Below are positions 55,317-64,000 of a DNA stretch of 64,000 bases, in pieces. Every line of letters starts with the position of its first letter. Position 1 is the stretch's first letter. The stretch is from Ensifer sp. LC11 (GTDB lineage: Bacteria > Pseudomonadota > Alphaproteobacteria > Rhizobiales > Rhizobiaceae). Both the position numbers and the translations under genes were made by a program. The stretch covers positions 310,001-374,000 of the forward strand of contig NZ_MBSO01000023.1 of assembly GCF_001695835.1 (NCBI RefSeq), in the 5' to 3' direction. The notes under the pieces were generated by a model that made no database searches, was not told the DNA's origin, and was given only the letters and a program-made list of their open reading frames with translations.

Positions 55317-56749
55317 TTGGCGGTTTCCGTTCCATTCCGGTGTGTGTTCAGCGCGGCAGCGACTTCGGTGATGACGTCGAAGGCGGTTTCCGCATCCTCC
55401 TCCGTCATGTCGAACTGGCCGGCCTGGAAGCGGATCGCGACGCGGCCATCGACACGGGTCTGCGTCAGGTAAATGCGGCCGTCATCGTTGATCGCATTGA
55501 CCAGCGCGATATTGTGGGCGTCTGCATCTCCTGATGTGCGATGGCGAAACGAAAACAGCGACAACATCGGCTTAGTGACGATCTCGAAATCCTTGTGCCC
55601 GGCCAGCCGTTCCGCCAGTTGCTCCGACCAGCGGACATGGTTGCGGATCATTGTCTGCAGACCGGAGAGCCCATGGAAGCGCAACAGGAACCAGAGTTTC
55701 AGCGCCCGGAAGCGCCGTCCGAGTGGGATCGTCCATTCGGAATAATTGATGATGCCGTCGCGGCCGTGGGTCTTCAGATATTCTGGTTGGATCGCCAGCG
55801 TTTTGACGAGATCATCCGGGCTACGGATGAAATGCGCCGAGCAGTCGAATTGCGCGCCCAGCCATTTGTGCGGATTGAAGACGACGGAGTCCGCCTTCTC
55901 GACCCCGGCCCAGAGTTCGCGGAACTCTTCGCAGATCATTGCGGCACCGGCCCAGGCGGCGTCGACATGGACGTAGAGGCCGTGCGCATGCGCGACCCGC
56001 ACCACCTCGGCGATGTCGTCGCAGGCGCCGGTGCTGGTGCCGCCGGTACAGGCGATCACGCCCGCGGGCAGCAGGCCTGCCGCCTTGTCTCTGATAATGG
56101 CCGCTTCGAGCGCGCTTGCGTCCATCGCTCGGCGCGGCCCTTGCGCCGGGATGCGCACGAGGTTTTCATCGCCGATGCCGGACACCCAGATTGCCCGGTC
56201 GATCGAGGTATGAACTTGATCGGAAGAGTAGATGCGCAACTGCGGCTGGCTGGCGAGCCCTTTTTTGTTGCCCTGCCAACCAAGCGCCTTTTCGCGCATG
56301 ACCAGCACGGCAGACAGCGTCGCTGAAGAGGCCGAATCCTGGATCACGCCGGAGAAGCCGTCGGGCAGGCCGATCGCCTGGCGCAGCCAGTCGATCACCT
56401 TTGTCTCAAGCTCGGTTGCAGCCGGTGAGGTCTGCCAGAGCATGCATTGCGCCGCCATGGCGGTGACGAGATATTCGGCGACGACGGAGACTGGTGCCGC
56501 ATTCGCCGGGAAATAGGCGAAGAAGCGCGGATGCTGCCAATGGGTCATGCCCGGCAGGATGATCGTCTCGAAGTCCTCGAAGATCGCCTGCATGTCCTCG
56601 CCCGTCTGCGGCGGCCGCGACGGTATCTGGGCGGCAATCGCGCCCGGTGCCGTCTGTGCCCGCACTGGCCGGTCGCGCAGCGACGCGCGATAGTCCGCAC
56701 CCCATTGCGCCGCCTTCAGCGACCATTCGCCGAAACTTTTCTGATCCAT
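55313..56749 (-). CDS. aromatic L-amino acid decarboxylase family (PLP)
   Basis: A 478-residue group II PLP decarboxylase. The opening (ILPGMTHWQHPRFFAYFPAN) is that of DOPA/tyrosine/tryptophan decarboxylases. The cofactor-binding region has CTGGTSTGACDDI and VDAAWAGAAMICEEF, and the PLP lysine is in NPHKWLGAQFDCS. It removes the carboxyl group of an aromatic amino acid to give the amine. Its place inside the hpa operon, coupled to hpaG by a four-base overlap, suggests that DOPA or tyrosine is channelled toward 3,4-dihydroxyphenylacetate. The specific substrate is an inference. Confidence 0.88.
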   Translation of the reverse strand: MDQKSFGEWSLKAAQWGADYRASLRDRPVRAQTAPGAIAAQIPSRPPQTGEDMQAIFEDFETIILPGMTHWQHPRFFAYFPANAAPVSVVAEYLVTAMAAQCMLWQTSPAATELETKVIDWLRQAIGLPDGFSGVIQDSASSATLSAVLVMREKALGWQGNKKGLASQPQLRIYSSDQVHTSIDRAIWVSGIGDENLVRIPAQGPRRAMDASALEAAIIRDKAAGLLPAGVIACTGGTSTGACDDIAEVVRVAHAHGLYVHVDAAWAGAAMICEEFRELWAGVEKADSVVFNPHKWLGAQFDCSAHFIRSPDDLVKTLAIQPEYLKTHGRDGIINYSEWTIPLGRRFRALKLWFLLRFHGLSGLQTMIRNHVRWSEQLAERLAGHKDFEIVTKPMLSLFSFRHRTSGDADAHNIALVNAINDDGRIYLTQTRVDGRVAIRFQAGQFDMTEEDAETAFDVITEVAAALNTHRNGTETAK

Positions 56750-56801
56750 CTGCGTCCTCCCGCCTGCTCTCTGGCTCTACCTGATCCTTGTCGCCAAACC
56801 A

Positions 56802-57782
56802 TCAAGGCGCGACGATCGGTTGGGCCTTCAGGATCGAGTTACGGATCTCGGCTCCGGCAAAAGTGCTGCCTTCCTCGAACCAGGATTTTGGCGCCGGTGC
56901 GCCCCAGAGCGTCTGGCGCTGCGGATCCTTCAGGTCCCATTTGATCGGTTCGAGATCCGGGTCGACCGTCTGATAGTCCGAGCAGTAGATCTCGATGCGG
57001 TGGCCGTCCGGATCGCGGACGTAGAGGAAGAAGGCGTTGGAGATGCCGTGGCGGCCGGGGCCGCGCTCGATATTGGCGAGCCACCCGGAGGTCGACATCA
57101 GGTCCAAGAGGTCGATGATGTTGAGTGGCGTCGGCACCCAGAAGGCGGTGTGATGCAGGCGCGGCCCGCGACCATTGGTAAAGGCGATGTCGTGCACGCC
57201 ACCCTTGCGGTGGGTCCAGGCAGCCCAGAGGCGCCCGGTCTCCTCATCGGCGGTGTACTCCGTTACCCGGAAACCGATCTCGTTGTAGAAGGCGACCGCC
57301 TCGTCGACATTGGGCGAGAAGCAGTTGAAGTGGTCGATGCGCAGCGGCTTCACGCCGCGATAGAGGGCATACTGCTGATGGATCGGCGGCAGGCGGTCCA
57401 TCTTCGAATAGAACTCGAGCGGAATGCCCTGCGGGTCGCGCGTGCGGAAAGTCCTCGCCTGGTAGGGGCGCTCGATCCACTCGACCGGCAGATCCTTTCC
57501 CTTGAAGAAATGCGCCGCCTTTTCGAGATCTTCGTCGCCATAGACCTTGAAGCCCAGGTCACGAGCCTCGGCAGTCGCCGCCTTCTTCAGAATGATGCAG
57601 TGGTGACCGCGTTCCTCCATGGCCCTGAGATAGATCGTATCCGTCGTCTCGTCGGTGACCTGCAGGCCGAGCACATCCACATAGAAGGCGCGCGATTTGG
57701 CGAGATCGGTGACCGCGAGCTCCACATGGCTCAGCCGCACGATGTTGAAGGGCGGGTAGAGGTTCGGTTTCGGCAAGGGCAT
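56802..57782 (-). CDS. hpaD: 3,4-dihydroxyphenylacetate 2,3-dioxygenase (homoprotocatechuate dioxygenase)
   Basis: A 326-residue extradiol ring-cleavage enzyme of the vicinal-oxygen-chelate type. The N-terminal module is VRLSHVELAVTDLAKSRAFY. The catalytic module supplies the metal ligands in RIDHFNCFSPNVDEAV (His), RLHHTAFWVPTPL (His) and HRIEIYCSDYQT (Glu). It opens the ring of homoprotocatechuate next to the hydroxyls. GGAGGAGA precedes the ATG at 57782. It lies 31 bp after hpaE. Confidence 0.92.
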   Translation of the reverse strand: MPLPKPNLYPPFNIVRLSHVELAVTDLAKSRAFYVDVLGLQVTDETTDTIYLRAMEERGHHCIILKKAATAEARDLGFKVYGDEDLEKAAHFFKGKDLPVEWIERPYQARTFRTRDPQGIPLEFYSKMDRLPPIHQQYALYRGVKPLRIDHFNCFSPNVDEAVAFYNEIGFRVTEYTADEETGRLWAAWTHRKGGVHDIAFTNGRGPRLHHTAFWVPTPLNIIDLLDLMSTSGWLANIERGPGRHGISNAFFLYVRDPDGHRIEIYCSDYQTVDPDLEPIKWDLKDPQRQTLWGAPAPKSWFEEGSTFAGAEIRNSILKAQPIVAP

Positions 57783-57813
57783 TGAGTCTCCTCCAGATGT
57801 TCTGCCAGCGCGC

Positions 57814-59331
<1,518 letters not shown>

Positions 59332-59394
59332 GGTGTTCTCCGATGCTGGCACAGACTTGCGTCGCGCGCTGCTGTCTTTGGGGAGGGGCCGCGC

Positions 59395-59787
59395 TCAGCC
59401 TTTGTTGGCGCGCAGCCGGGGGTGAATGGCGTTTTTCTTCCAGCTCAGCTCCGGATCGATCTCGCGGATCTCCAGACTGAGGGCGAAATGCGGTGTGACG
59501 AAAAGCTGCGAAAGCTCATCGCTTGCGGCTTTGAAGATCGCGTCTCCGGTCGCCTTCTTCTCAGCCTCGGTGCGGCCGCGGCCAATGCGGAAGGACATGT
59601 CGATGAAGCCGTTCTCCGGCAAAAGGTCCGCGATCGCATAGTTGCTGCAACGGATCGTGCGCACCCTGACGGCGCCGAGTTCGAAGAGGCCGGTGCCGAG
59701 GATGGTCTCGTGCATCGTGCGGCACAGCTTTGCAAAGTCGACGCGGTCGTCGAGATTGCCAGAATATTCGATTGTCAGATGCGGCAT
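59395..59787 (-). CDS. hpaF: 5-carboxymethyl-2-hydroxymuconate delta-isomerase
   Basis: A 130-residue protein of the CHMI/tautomerase superfamily. After the initiator Met comes Pro (MPHLTIEYSGNL), the catalytic N-terminal proline once processed; the rest matches CHMI with MHETILGTGLFELGAVRVRT. It shifts the double bond of the ring-cleavage acid. It is the first gene of the minus-strand hpa operon, divergent from hpaR. Confidence 0.88.
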   Translation of the reverse strand: MPHLTIEYSGNLDDRVDFAKLCRTMHETILGTGLFELGAVRVRTIRCSNYAIADLLPENGFIDMSFRIGRGRTEAEKKATGDAIFKAASDELSQLFVTPHFALSLEIREIDPELSWKKNAIHPRLRANKG

Positions 59788-59814
59788 CTTTCCTCCCGAT
59801 GCGCTCTCATATAT

Positions 59815-59826
59815 TTAACACGTTAA
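59815..59826. promoter_or_regulatory. candidate HpaR operator
   Basis: The inverted repeat TTAAC-AC-GTTAA lies in an AT-rich stretch of the 108-bp hpaF-hpaR gap, 28 bp upstream of hpaF. MarR-family regulators such as HpaR bind short palindromes of this kind. Confidence 0.5.
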
Positions 59827-59895
59827 CAAAATTGTCGGCGGTGTCAAGCAACTCGCTTTCAGCACTTGAGCCTGCCAATTGCAGAACGATAAAAA

Positions 59896-60384
59896 ATGTC
59901 CGATAGAACGCCCATGAGCCGCGAGAAAACCCCTGCTGACCTTGGCCACGACGCCCTGTTGCCGCACAATACGCGCCGATCGCTGCCGATTGCCCTGTTG
60001 CGGGCACGCGAAGCGGTCATGGCCCATTTCCGCCCGATGTTGGCGCGCCATGACATCACCGAGCAGCAATGGCGGGTGATCCGTATCCTTGCAGAGGCAG
60101 GTCGGGTCGATGCGTCCGAGATGGCCGACAAGGCGTTCATCCTGGCGCCGAGCCTGACGCGCATCATCCGTTCGCTCGAAGAGCGCGGCCTGATCACCAA
60201 GCACAAGGACGCCGACGACGGCCGGCGTGTGCTCTTGGAAATTGCGCCCGAGGGCATGCGGGTGATCGCAGATGTCAGCCCGGAAAGCCGGGCGATCTAC
60301 GAGGAACTCGAGACCCGTTACGGCCGCGAGCGGGTCGAGGTCCTGCTCGACATGCTGGACGAACTCGCGGGCCTCAACGACTGA
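59896..60384 (+). CDS. hpaR: homoprotocatechuate operon regulator, MarR family
   Basis: A 162-residue MarR repressor. The winged helix-turn-helix includes HDITEQQWRVIRILAEAG, DASEMADKAFILAPSLTRII and the wing KHKDADDGRRVLLEI; RRSLPIALLRAREAVMAHFR is the usual HpaR start. It is divergent from hpaF and should repress the hpa operon until 3,4-dihydroxyphenylacetate or a related acid is present. Confidence 0.9.
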   Translation: MSDRTPMSREKTPADLGHDALLPHNTRRSLPIALLRAREAVMAHFRPMLARHDITEQQWRVIRILAEAGRVDASEMADKAFILAPSLTRIIRSLEERGLITKHKDADDGRRVLLEIAPEGMRVIADVSPESRAIYEELETRYGRERVEVLLDMLDELAGLND

Positions 60385-60404
60385 GCGTTTCTGGCTCCCG
60401 GTCA

Positions 60405-61415
60405 TCATGTGAAGCCCAGCTCGTTGGCAAGCGCCAGCGTCTCGTCGGCGTAGCGCAGGACGCGCTCGCCGGACCCCGGCAGTTCCGGCCGAGCGGCGAA
60501 CCAGCCGATGTAAGTGAGGCTGCGAAGCACGAGAAACAGCGGCAGGCTGGAGAGTGCTGCATCGGTAAGGGCGCGCCGGCTGCGATAGCCGGCAATCAGG
60601 GCGGCCGCGATGGTTTCATAGGCCGGTTCGCGCCGGTTCTTCAAAAGGGCGGTGGCGATGTCGAAGAGGCGAAAACCGTGGCCCGCGTCGTCGAAATCGA
60701 TAAAAGTGACGCCCCGCTCGTCGACGAGCACATTCTCGCGAACGAGGTCCGCATGGATAAGCCCGAAATCCTTAGCCGGAGTCGGCAGCGTCGCCAGGTG
60801 CTGCCTGAGATCATGACGCAGTGCCGAAAGCGCTGTTGCTTGCGCAGGCGGCAAAACCGCGCAATCCCAGAAGCGCCCCCACAATGGCCGAGACCCGAGG
60901 AGGCCTTCCCCGTCCCAGGCGGCGCGCCAGAAGCCGTCGGGCGGCGTCCAGCGATCGGCAAGATTGTGCATCTCGGCCATGGATGCGCCGAGCTCCGAAA
61001 ATATCCTGACGAGTCTTTGAGGCGCGAGGGACAGCGGTTTGCCGCTTTCGCCGAGCGGTTCTCCATCCATCCAGTTGATGACATCGGCGTGCTGCGTGCC
61101 AAATTCTCCTTCCGCCGGCAGGGCGACAAGCAGCCGTCCGTCCTCGGTGGAGATCGGCTGCGGCACTGCAAGACCGCCATTGTTGAGCGCCGCCATCCAC
61201 AGCAGTTCCGAATGCAGTGCTTCGGCGCTGTGGTAGCCCGCGCGGTGAAGTCGCAGCGCCGCCGGGCGACCATCCGCCAGGTGGACGCGAAACACCGCGT
61301 TCTCGCGGTACTTCAGCAGTTCCGGCTTTTGGTCGGTGACGCCCCAACAGGCGAGCGCTTGTCGTGCGCGTTCGTCAAGCGCGTCACGAAAGGGTTTTGG
61401 CAGGTTCGCCGACAT
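60405..61415 (-). CDS. APH-fold small-molecule kinase (hydroxylysine/homoserine kinase-like)
   Basis: A 336-residue aminoglycoside-phosphotransferase-type kinase. The N-lobe has YRENAVFRVHLADGRPAALR. The catalytic loop is GLIHADLVRENVLVDERG with the Brenner Asp, followed by the metal Asp in VTFIDFDDAGHGFRLFDIAT. The ATG at 61415 is 7 bp after the stop of the phospho-lyase-like gene. That linkage recalls the mammalian pair of hydroxylysine kinase and phosphohydroxylysine phospho-lyase. A hydroxylated amine or amino acid substrate is therefore proposed, not shown. Confidence 0.8.
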   Translation of the reverse strand: MSANLPKPFRDALDERARQALACWGVTDQKPELLKYRENAVFRVHLADGRPAALRLHRAGYHSAEALHSELLWMAALNNGGLAVPQPISTEDGRLLVALPAEGEFGTQHADVINWMDGEPLGESGKPLSLAPQRLVRIFSELGASMAEMHNLADRWTPPDGFWRAAWDGEGLLGSRPLWGRFWDCAVLPPAQATALSALRHDLRQHLATLPTPAKDFGLIHADLVRENVLVDERGVTFIDFDDAGHGFRLFDIATALLKNRREPAYETIAAALIAGYRSRRALTDAALSSLPLFLVLRSLTYIGWFAARPELPGSGERVLRYADETLALANELGFT

Positions 61416-61422
61416 CGACCGC

Positions 61423-62706
61423 TCACAGACCCGCAAGCACGTCGTCGAGCGTCGACAGCATGAAATCGGCATTGTCGCGGGTAAACGGCATCGGCGGGCG
61501 GATCTTCGTGGTGCACTGGTGGATACCGAGCTTACCCATCAGCACGCCGCGGTCGCGCATGTCGTTGATCACCTTGGTCGCGAGCGCGCTCGCCGGCGTC
61601 TTCTCGTGGCGGTCAGTGACGAGTTCCGCGCCGAAGAACAGACCGCTGCCCCTGATGTCGCCGATTACCCCGTGTTTCTCCGCGAGCCGAGCGAGACCGG
61701 CCTTGGCATAGGCGCCGACATTGGCGGCGTTCTCGATCAGCTTTTCGTCTTCGATCACGTCGAGCACCGCCATCGCTGCGGCGCAGGAGACCGGATTGCC
61801 GCCGAAGGTGTTGAAGTAACGGAACGCCTTGCGGAAGGCGTTCAGCGTGTCAGCACCCGCCACCACGCCGCCGATCGGGTGGCCGTTGCCCATCGGCTTT
61901 CCAAGCGTGACGATATCGGGAACGATGCCCGCTTTCTGATGTCCCCACATATGCCCGCCCGTCCGGCCGAAACCCGGCTGGACTTCGTCGGCGATGACGA
62001 GGCCGCCCGCTCTTCTGACCGCGGCGACGGCGCCGGCGAGAAAGCCGGAGGGCAGCTCCGGAAATCCTTCGTTGGCGAAGAACGGGTCGATGATCAGCGC
62101 CGAGAAACCGTGGGGGCTTTGCTGCAGGGAGGCGATCGCTTCTTCCACCTTGGCGGTGAAGGCGGCGGCAAAGGTATCACCTGGCTCGCCGCCGAGCGGC
62201 CGGTAGCTGTCGGGCGCCGGCACGTGGCGGACATGGCCGCCGAAGCCGCCGACCGGCGGCATGCGGGTCGAAAGCTGCGATACGGCCGCGGTGTTGCCGT
62301 GATAGGTGTGATCGGTGGCGATCACCCCGGTCCTGCCGGTCACGGCCTGGGCCATGCGCAGCGCCACGTCATTGGCCTCGCTTCCCGTGCAGGTCAGGAT
62401 CGCGGTGTCGAGGCTTTCGTCGAAGGTCGCCGTCAGCCGCTCGACATAGTCGAGAATGCCTTCGTGCAGATAGCGCGTGTGGGTGTTGAGCATCGATGCC
62501 TGCCGGGCGATCGCCTCGGTCACCCGCGGATGGCAATGGCCGACATGCGGCACATTGTTGTAGCAGTCGAGATAGCGGCGGCCGTCGGCGTCGAAGAGCC
62601 AGATGCCTTCACCGCGCACGAGATGCACCGGTTCCTCGTAGAAGAGCGACATGTTGCGCCCGAGCAGCCGCTCGCGGCGCGCTATCAGATCCGCGTTGTC
62701 GGCCAT
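61423..62706 (-). CDS. class III PLP enzyme of the phospho-lyase (AGXT2L/ETNPPL-like) type
   Basis: A 427-residue aminotransferase-fold protein. YLDCYNNVPHVGHCHP, LNTHTRYLHEGILDY, FNTFGGNPVSCAAAMAV and IGDIRGSGLFFGAELV closely follow animal ethanolamine-phosphate and phosphohydroxylysine phospho-lyases. The PLP lysine is in TLGKPMGNGHPIGG and the cofactor Asp in VIADEVQPGFGRTG. Such enzymes remove phosphate and ammonia from a phosphorylated amino-alcohol. The kinase gene lies 7 bp downstream and could supply that phosphoester. Ordinary transamination remains possible. Confidence 0.85.
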   Translation of the reverse strand: MADNADLIARRERLLGRNMSLFYEEPVHLVRGEGIWLFDADGRRYLDCYNNVPHVGHCHPRVTEAIARQASMLNTHTRYLHEGILDYVERLTATFDESLDTAILTCTGSEANDVALRMAQAVTGRTGVIATDHTYHGNTAAVSQLSTRMPPVGGFGGHVRHVPAPDSYRPLGGEPGDTFAAAFTAKVEEAIASLQQSPHGFSALIIDPFFANEGFPELPSGFLAGAVAAVRRAGGLVIADEVQPGFGRTGGHMWGHQKAGIVPDIVTLGKPMGNGHPIGGVVAGADTLNAFRKAFRYFNTFGGNPVSCAAAMAVLDVIEDEKLIENAANVGAYAKAGLARLAEKHGVIGDIRGSGLFFGAELVTDRHEKTPASALATKVINDMRDRGVLMGKLGIHQCTTKIRPPMPFTRDNADFMLSTLDDVLAGL

Positions 62707-62710
62707 GCTA

Positions 62711-64000
62711 TCATCCCCGCGCCGCAGTGAGGCCGGCGTCGAGGGCCGTCAGAATGCGGGTGACGTCGCTGGCGGTGATGACCAGTGGCGGCGACAGGAT
62801 GACGTTGGCACCTGAGGTCCTGACCATGACGCCGGCGTCATAGGTCGCGTCCTGGATTTTCTGCACAACATCCTTCGCGGCACCCGTCTTCTTCTCCCGA
62901 TTGGAGACGAGCTCGATCGCGCACATCAGCCCCTTGCCGCGCACGTCGCCGATCAATTCGTGCCGGTCCTTAAGCGCTTCGAGACCGGCGATCAGTTCCT
63001 TGCCGCGCGCGCCGGCATTGGCCGCCACGTTCTGCTTGCGGGTTTCCTTCAATGTCGCGAGCGCTGCCGCCGCGCCGACCGGGTGGCCGGAGTAAGTGTA
63101 GCCATGGCCGATCGATCCAGCCGCGGTGCGGTTGCTCTCGAACACTTCCGCTACCTTGTCGGCGATCATCACGGCGCCGAAGGGATAGTAGCCGTTGGTG
63201 ATCGCCTTGGCGGTCGACATGAAATCCGGCTTCACGCCAAAGAGACGCGAGCCGGTCCAGGCGCCGGTGCGGCCGAAGGCGGTGATCACCTCGTCGGCGA
63301 TCAGGAGAATGCCGTGCCGGTCGCAGATATCGCGCATCAGCGGCATGAAGGTCTCGTGCGGCACGATGACGCCGCCGGCGCCAAGCACCGGCTCCATGAT
63401 CAGCGCCGCGATCGTGTCGGCCCCCTGGAAAGCGATCTCGTCTTCGAAGAGCCGGGCGATCGCCTTGGCGACAACCGCGCCATCGGTCGTGTCGGACGGG
63501 TTGCGATAGGTGTAGGGCGCCGGCAGATGAAAGACGCCGGGCAGCAAGGGCTCATAGTTGCGCCGGAAATTGGCGTTGCCATTGACCGAGGCGCCGCCGA
63601 AATGGGTGCCGTGGTAGCCCTTCTTCAGCGCGACGAACTTGGTGCGCTCTGGCTGGCCGTTGAGCTTGTGGTACTGGCGGGCGAGCCGCAGGCAGGTCTC
63701 GACGGAATCCGAGCCACCCGAAGTGAAGAACGAGCGGGTGAGCCCATCCTCGCGGAACCATTCGGCGAGCTCGTAGGAAAGCTCGATCAGCGGCGAATTG
63801 GTGGTGCCGCGAAAGGTCGAATAATAGGGCAGCTCGTCGAGCTGGCGGCGGATCGCCTCCTTCACCGGTTCGCAGGAATAGCCGAGATTGACGTTCCAGA
63901 GGCCGCCGACCGCATCGAGCACCTTTTTGCCGTGGATATCGACGATCTCGACGCCTTCGCCGGCATTGATGATGCGCGGCGGCGTCGCCTGCATCTCGGC
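62711..64000 (-). CDS. class III (omega-type) aminotransferase, cut by the window edge
   Basis: At least 429 residues are visible; the N-terminal 25-35 residues usual in the family lie beyond position 64000. Family motifs are GKKVLDAVGGLWNVNLGYSC, SGGSDSVETCLRLARQYH, the cofactor Asp in LLIADEVITAFGRTG and the PLP lysine in STAKAITNGYYPFGAVM. It would transfer an amino group between an amine or beta/omega-amino acid and pyruvate or another oxoacid. Its stop is 4 bp from the start of the phospho-lyase-like gene, so the three genes at 60405-64000 form one operon. Confidence 0.88.
   Translation of the reverse strand, partial: AEMQATPPRIINAGEGVEIVDIHGKKVLDAVGGLWNVNLGYSCEPVKEAIRRQLDELPYYSTFRGTTNSPLIELSYELAEWFREDGLTRSFFTSGGSDSVETCLRLARQYHKLNGQPERTKFVALKKGYHGTHFGGASVNGNANFRRNYEPLLPGVFHLPAPYTYRNPSDTTDGAVVAKAIARLFEDEIAFQGADTIAALIMEPVLGAGGVIVPHETFMPLMRDICDRHGILLIADEVITAFGRTGAWTGSRLFGVKPDFMSTAKAITNGYYPFGAVMIADKVAEVFESNRTAAGSIGHGYTYSGHPVGAAAALATLKETRKQNVAANAGARGKELIAGLEALKDRHELIGDVRGKGLMCAIELVSNREKKTGAAKDVVQKIQDATYDAGVMVRTSGANVILSPPLVITASDVTRILTALDAGLTAARG

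Overview
The window looks like part of a secondary replicon (megaplasmid or chromid) of a member of the Rhizobiaceae, probably close to Ensifer/Sinorhizobium or Rhizobium. The evidence is high GC content, densely packed genes, IalB, DUF6074 and RHE_PE00001-type proteins, a rhizobial D-aminopeptidase, and above all a complete repABC replication/partition operon (about 28.2-31.8 kb, minus strand). No rRNA, tRNA, CRISPR array, phage or transposase gene was seen. The genus is an inference; the replicon type is well supported.

Layout. 0.3-3.2 kb: a DJ-1/PfpI protein divergent from a LysR regulator, then a small ArsR/SRPBCC/membrane-protein operon. 3.5-10.5 kb: an IalB protein overlapping a large autotransporter, opposite two tandem LytS-type sensor kinases and one LytTR response regulator. 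10.5-20.5 kb: LysR, GST, a PNPOx-like/flavin reductase/ferredoxin fusion, a class III cyclase, DUF6074, an ABC exporter, D-aminopeptidase and a pseudouridine synthase. 20.7-23.9 kb: a tripartite tricarboxylate transporter (tctC, tctB, tctA). 24-33.2 kb: the replication zone, with a DUF2946-like protein, a Crp/Fnr regulator, an RHE_PE00001 protein, a P-loop kinase, repC, repB, repA and a HutC-like GntR regulator. 33.3-44.3 kb: a second cyclase, two two-component systems, an EAL protein, two glycine-rich exported proteins and a membrane protein. 44.4-52.1 kb: a polyol/sugar ABC operon with a dehydrogenase and an AraC regulator, then peptidase T. 52.2-52.8 kb: a toxin-antitoxin pair. 52.8-60.4 kb: a homoprotocatechuate meta-cleavage operon (hpaF, E, D, an aromatic amino acid decarboxylase, G, H, I) divergent from hpaR. 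60.4-64 kb: an APH-fold kinase, a phospho-lyase-like class III PLP enzyme and a second class III aminotransferase cut by the window edge.

The most distinctive structure is non-coding. The perfect 16-mer GTTGACAGCTGTCAAC occurs five times (21.8, 24.5, 27.06, 27.77 and 32.3 kb), always between genes. A second perfect 16-mer, GTTGTCCGCGGACAAC, occurs twice (31.9 and 33.2 kb), on either side of the HutC-like gene. Both fit GTT-N4-GC-N4-AAC, the form I recall for repABC centromere (parS) sites, so the replicon probably has a dispersed centromere of several sites over about 11 kb. The repB-repC gap holds what looks like the antisense counter-transcript RNA, with a promoter and terminator on the strand opposite repC. 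A short inverted repeat sits between the -35 and -10 of a likely repA promoter.

Metabolically the right half is catabolic: uptake and oxidation of a polyol, breakdown of 3,4-dihydroxyphenylacetate possibly fed from an aromatic amino acid or amine, and a kinase/phospho-lyase pair suited to a hydroxylated amine or amino acid. Several start codons differ from the longest open frame and were chosen by ribosome-binding sites, signal peptides or overlaps.
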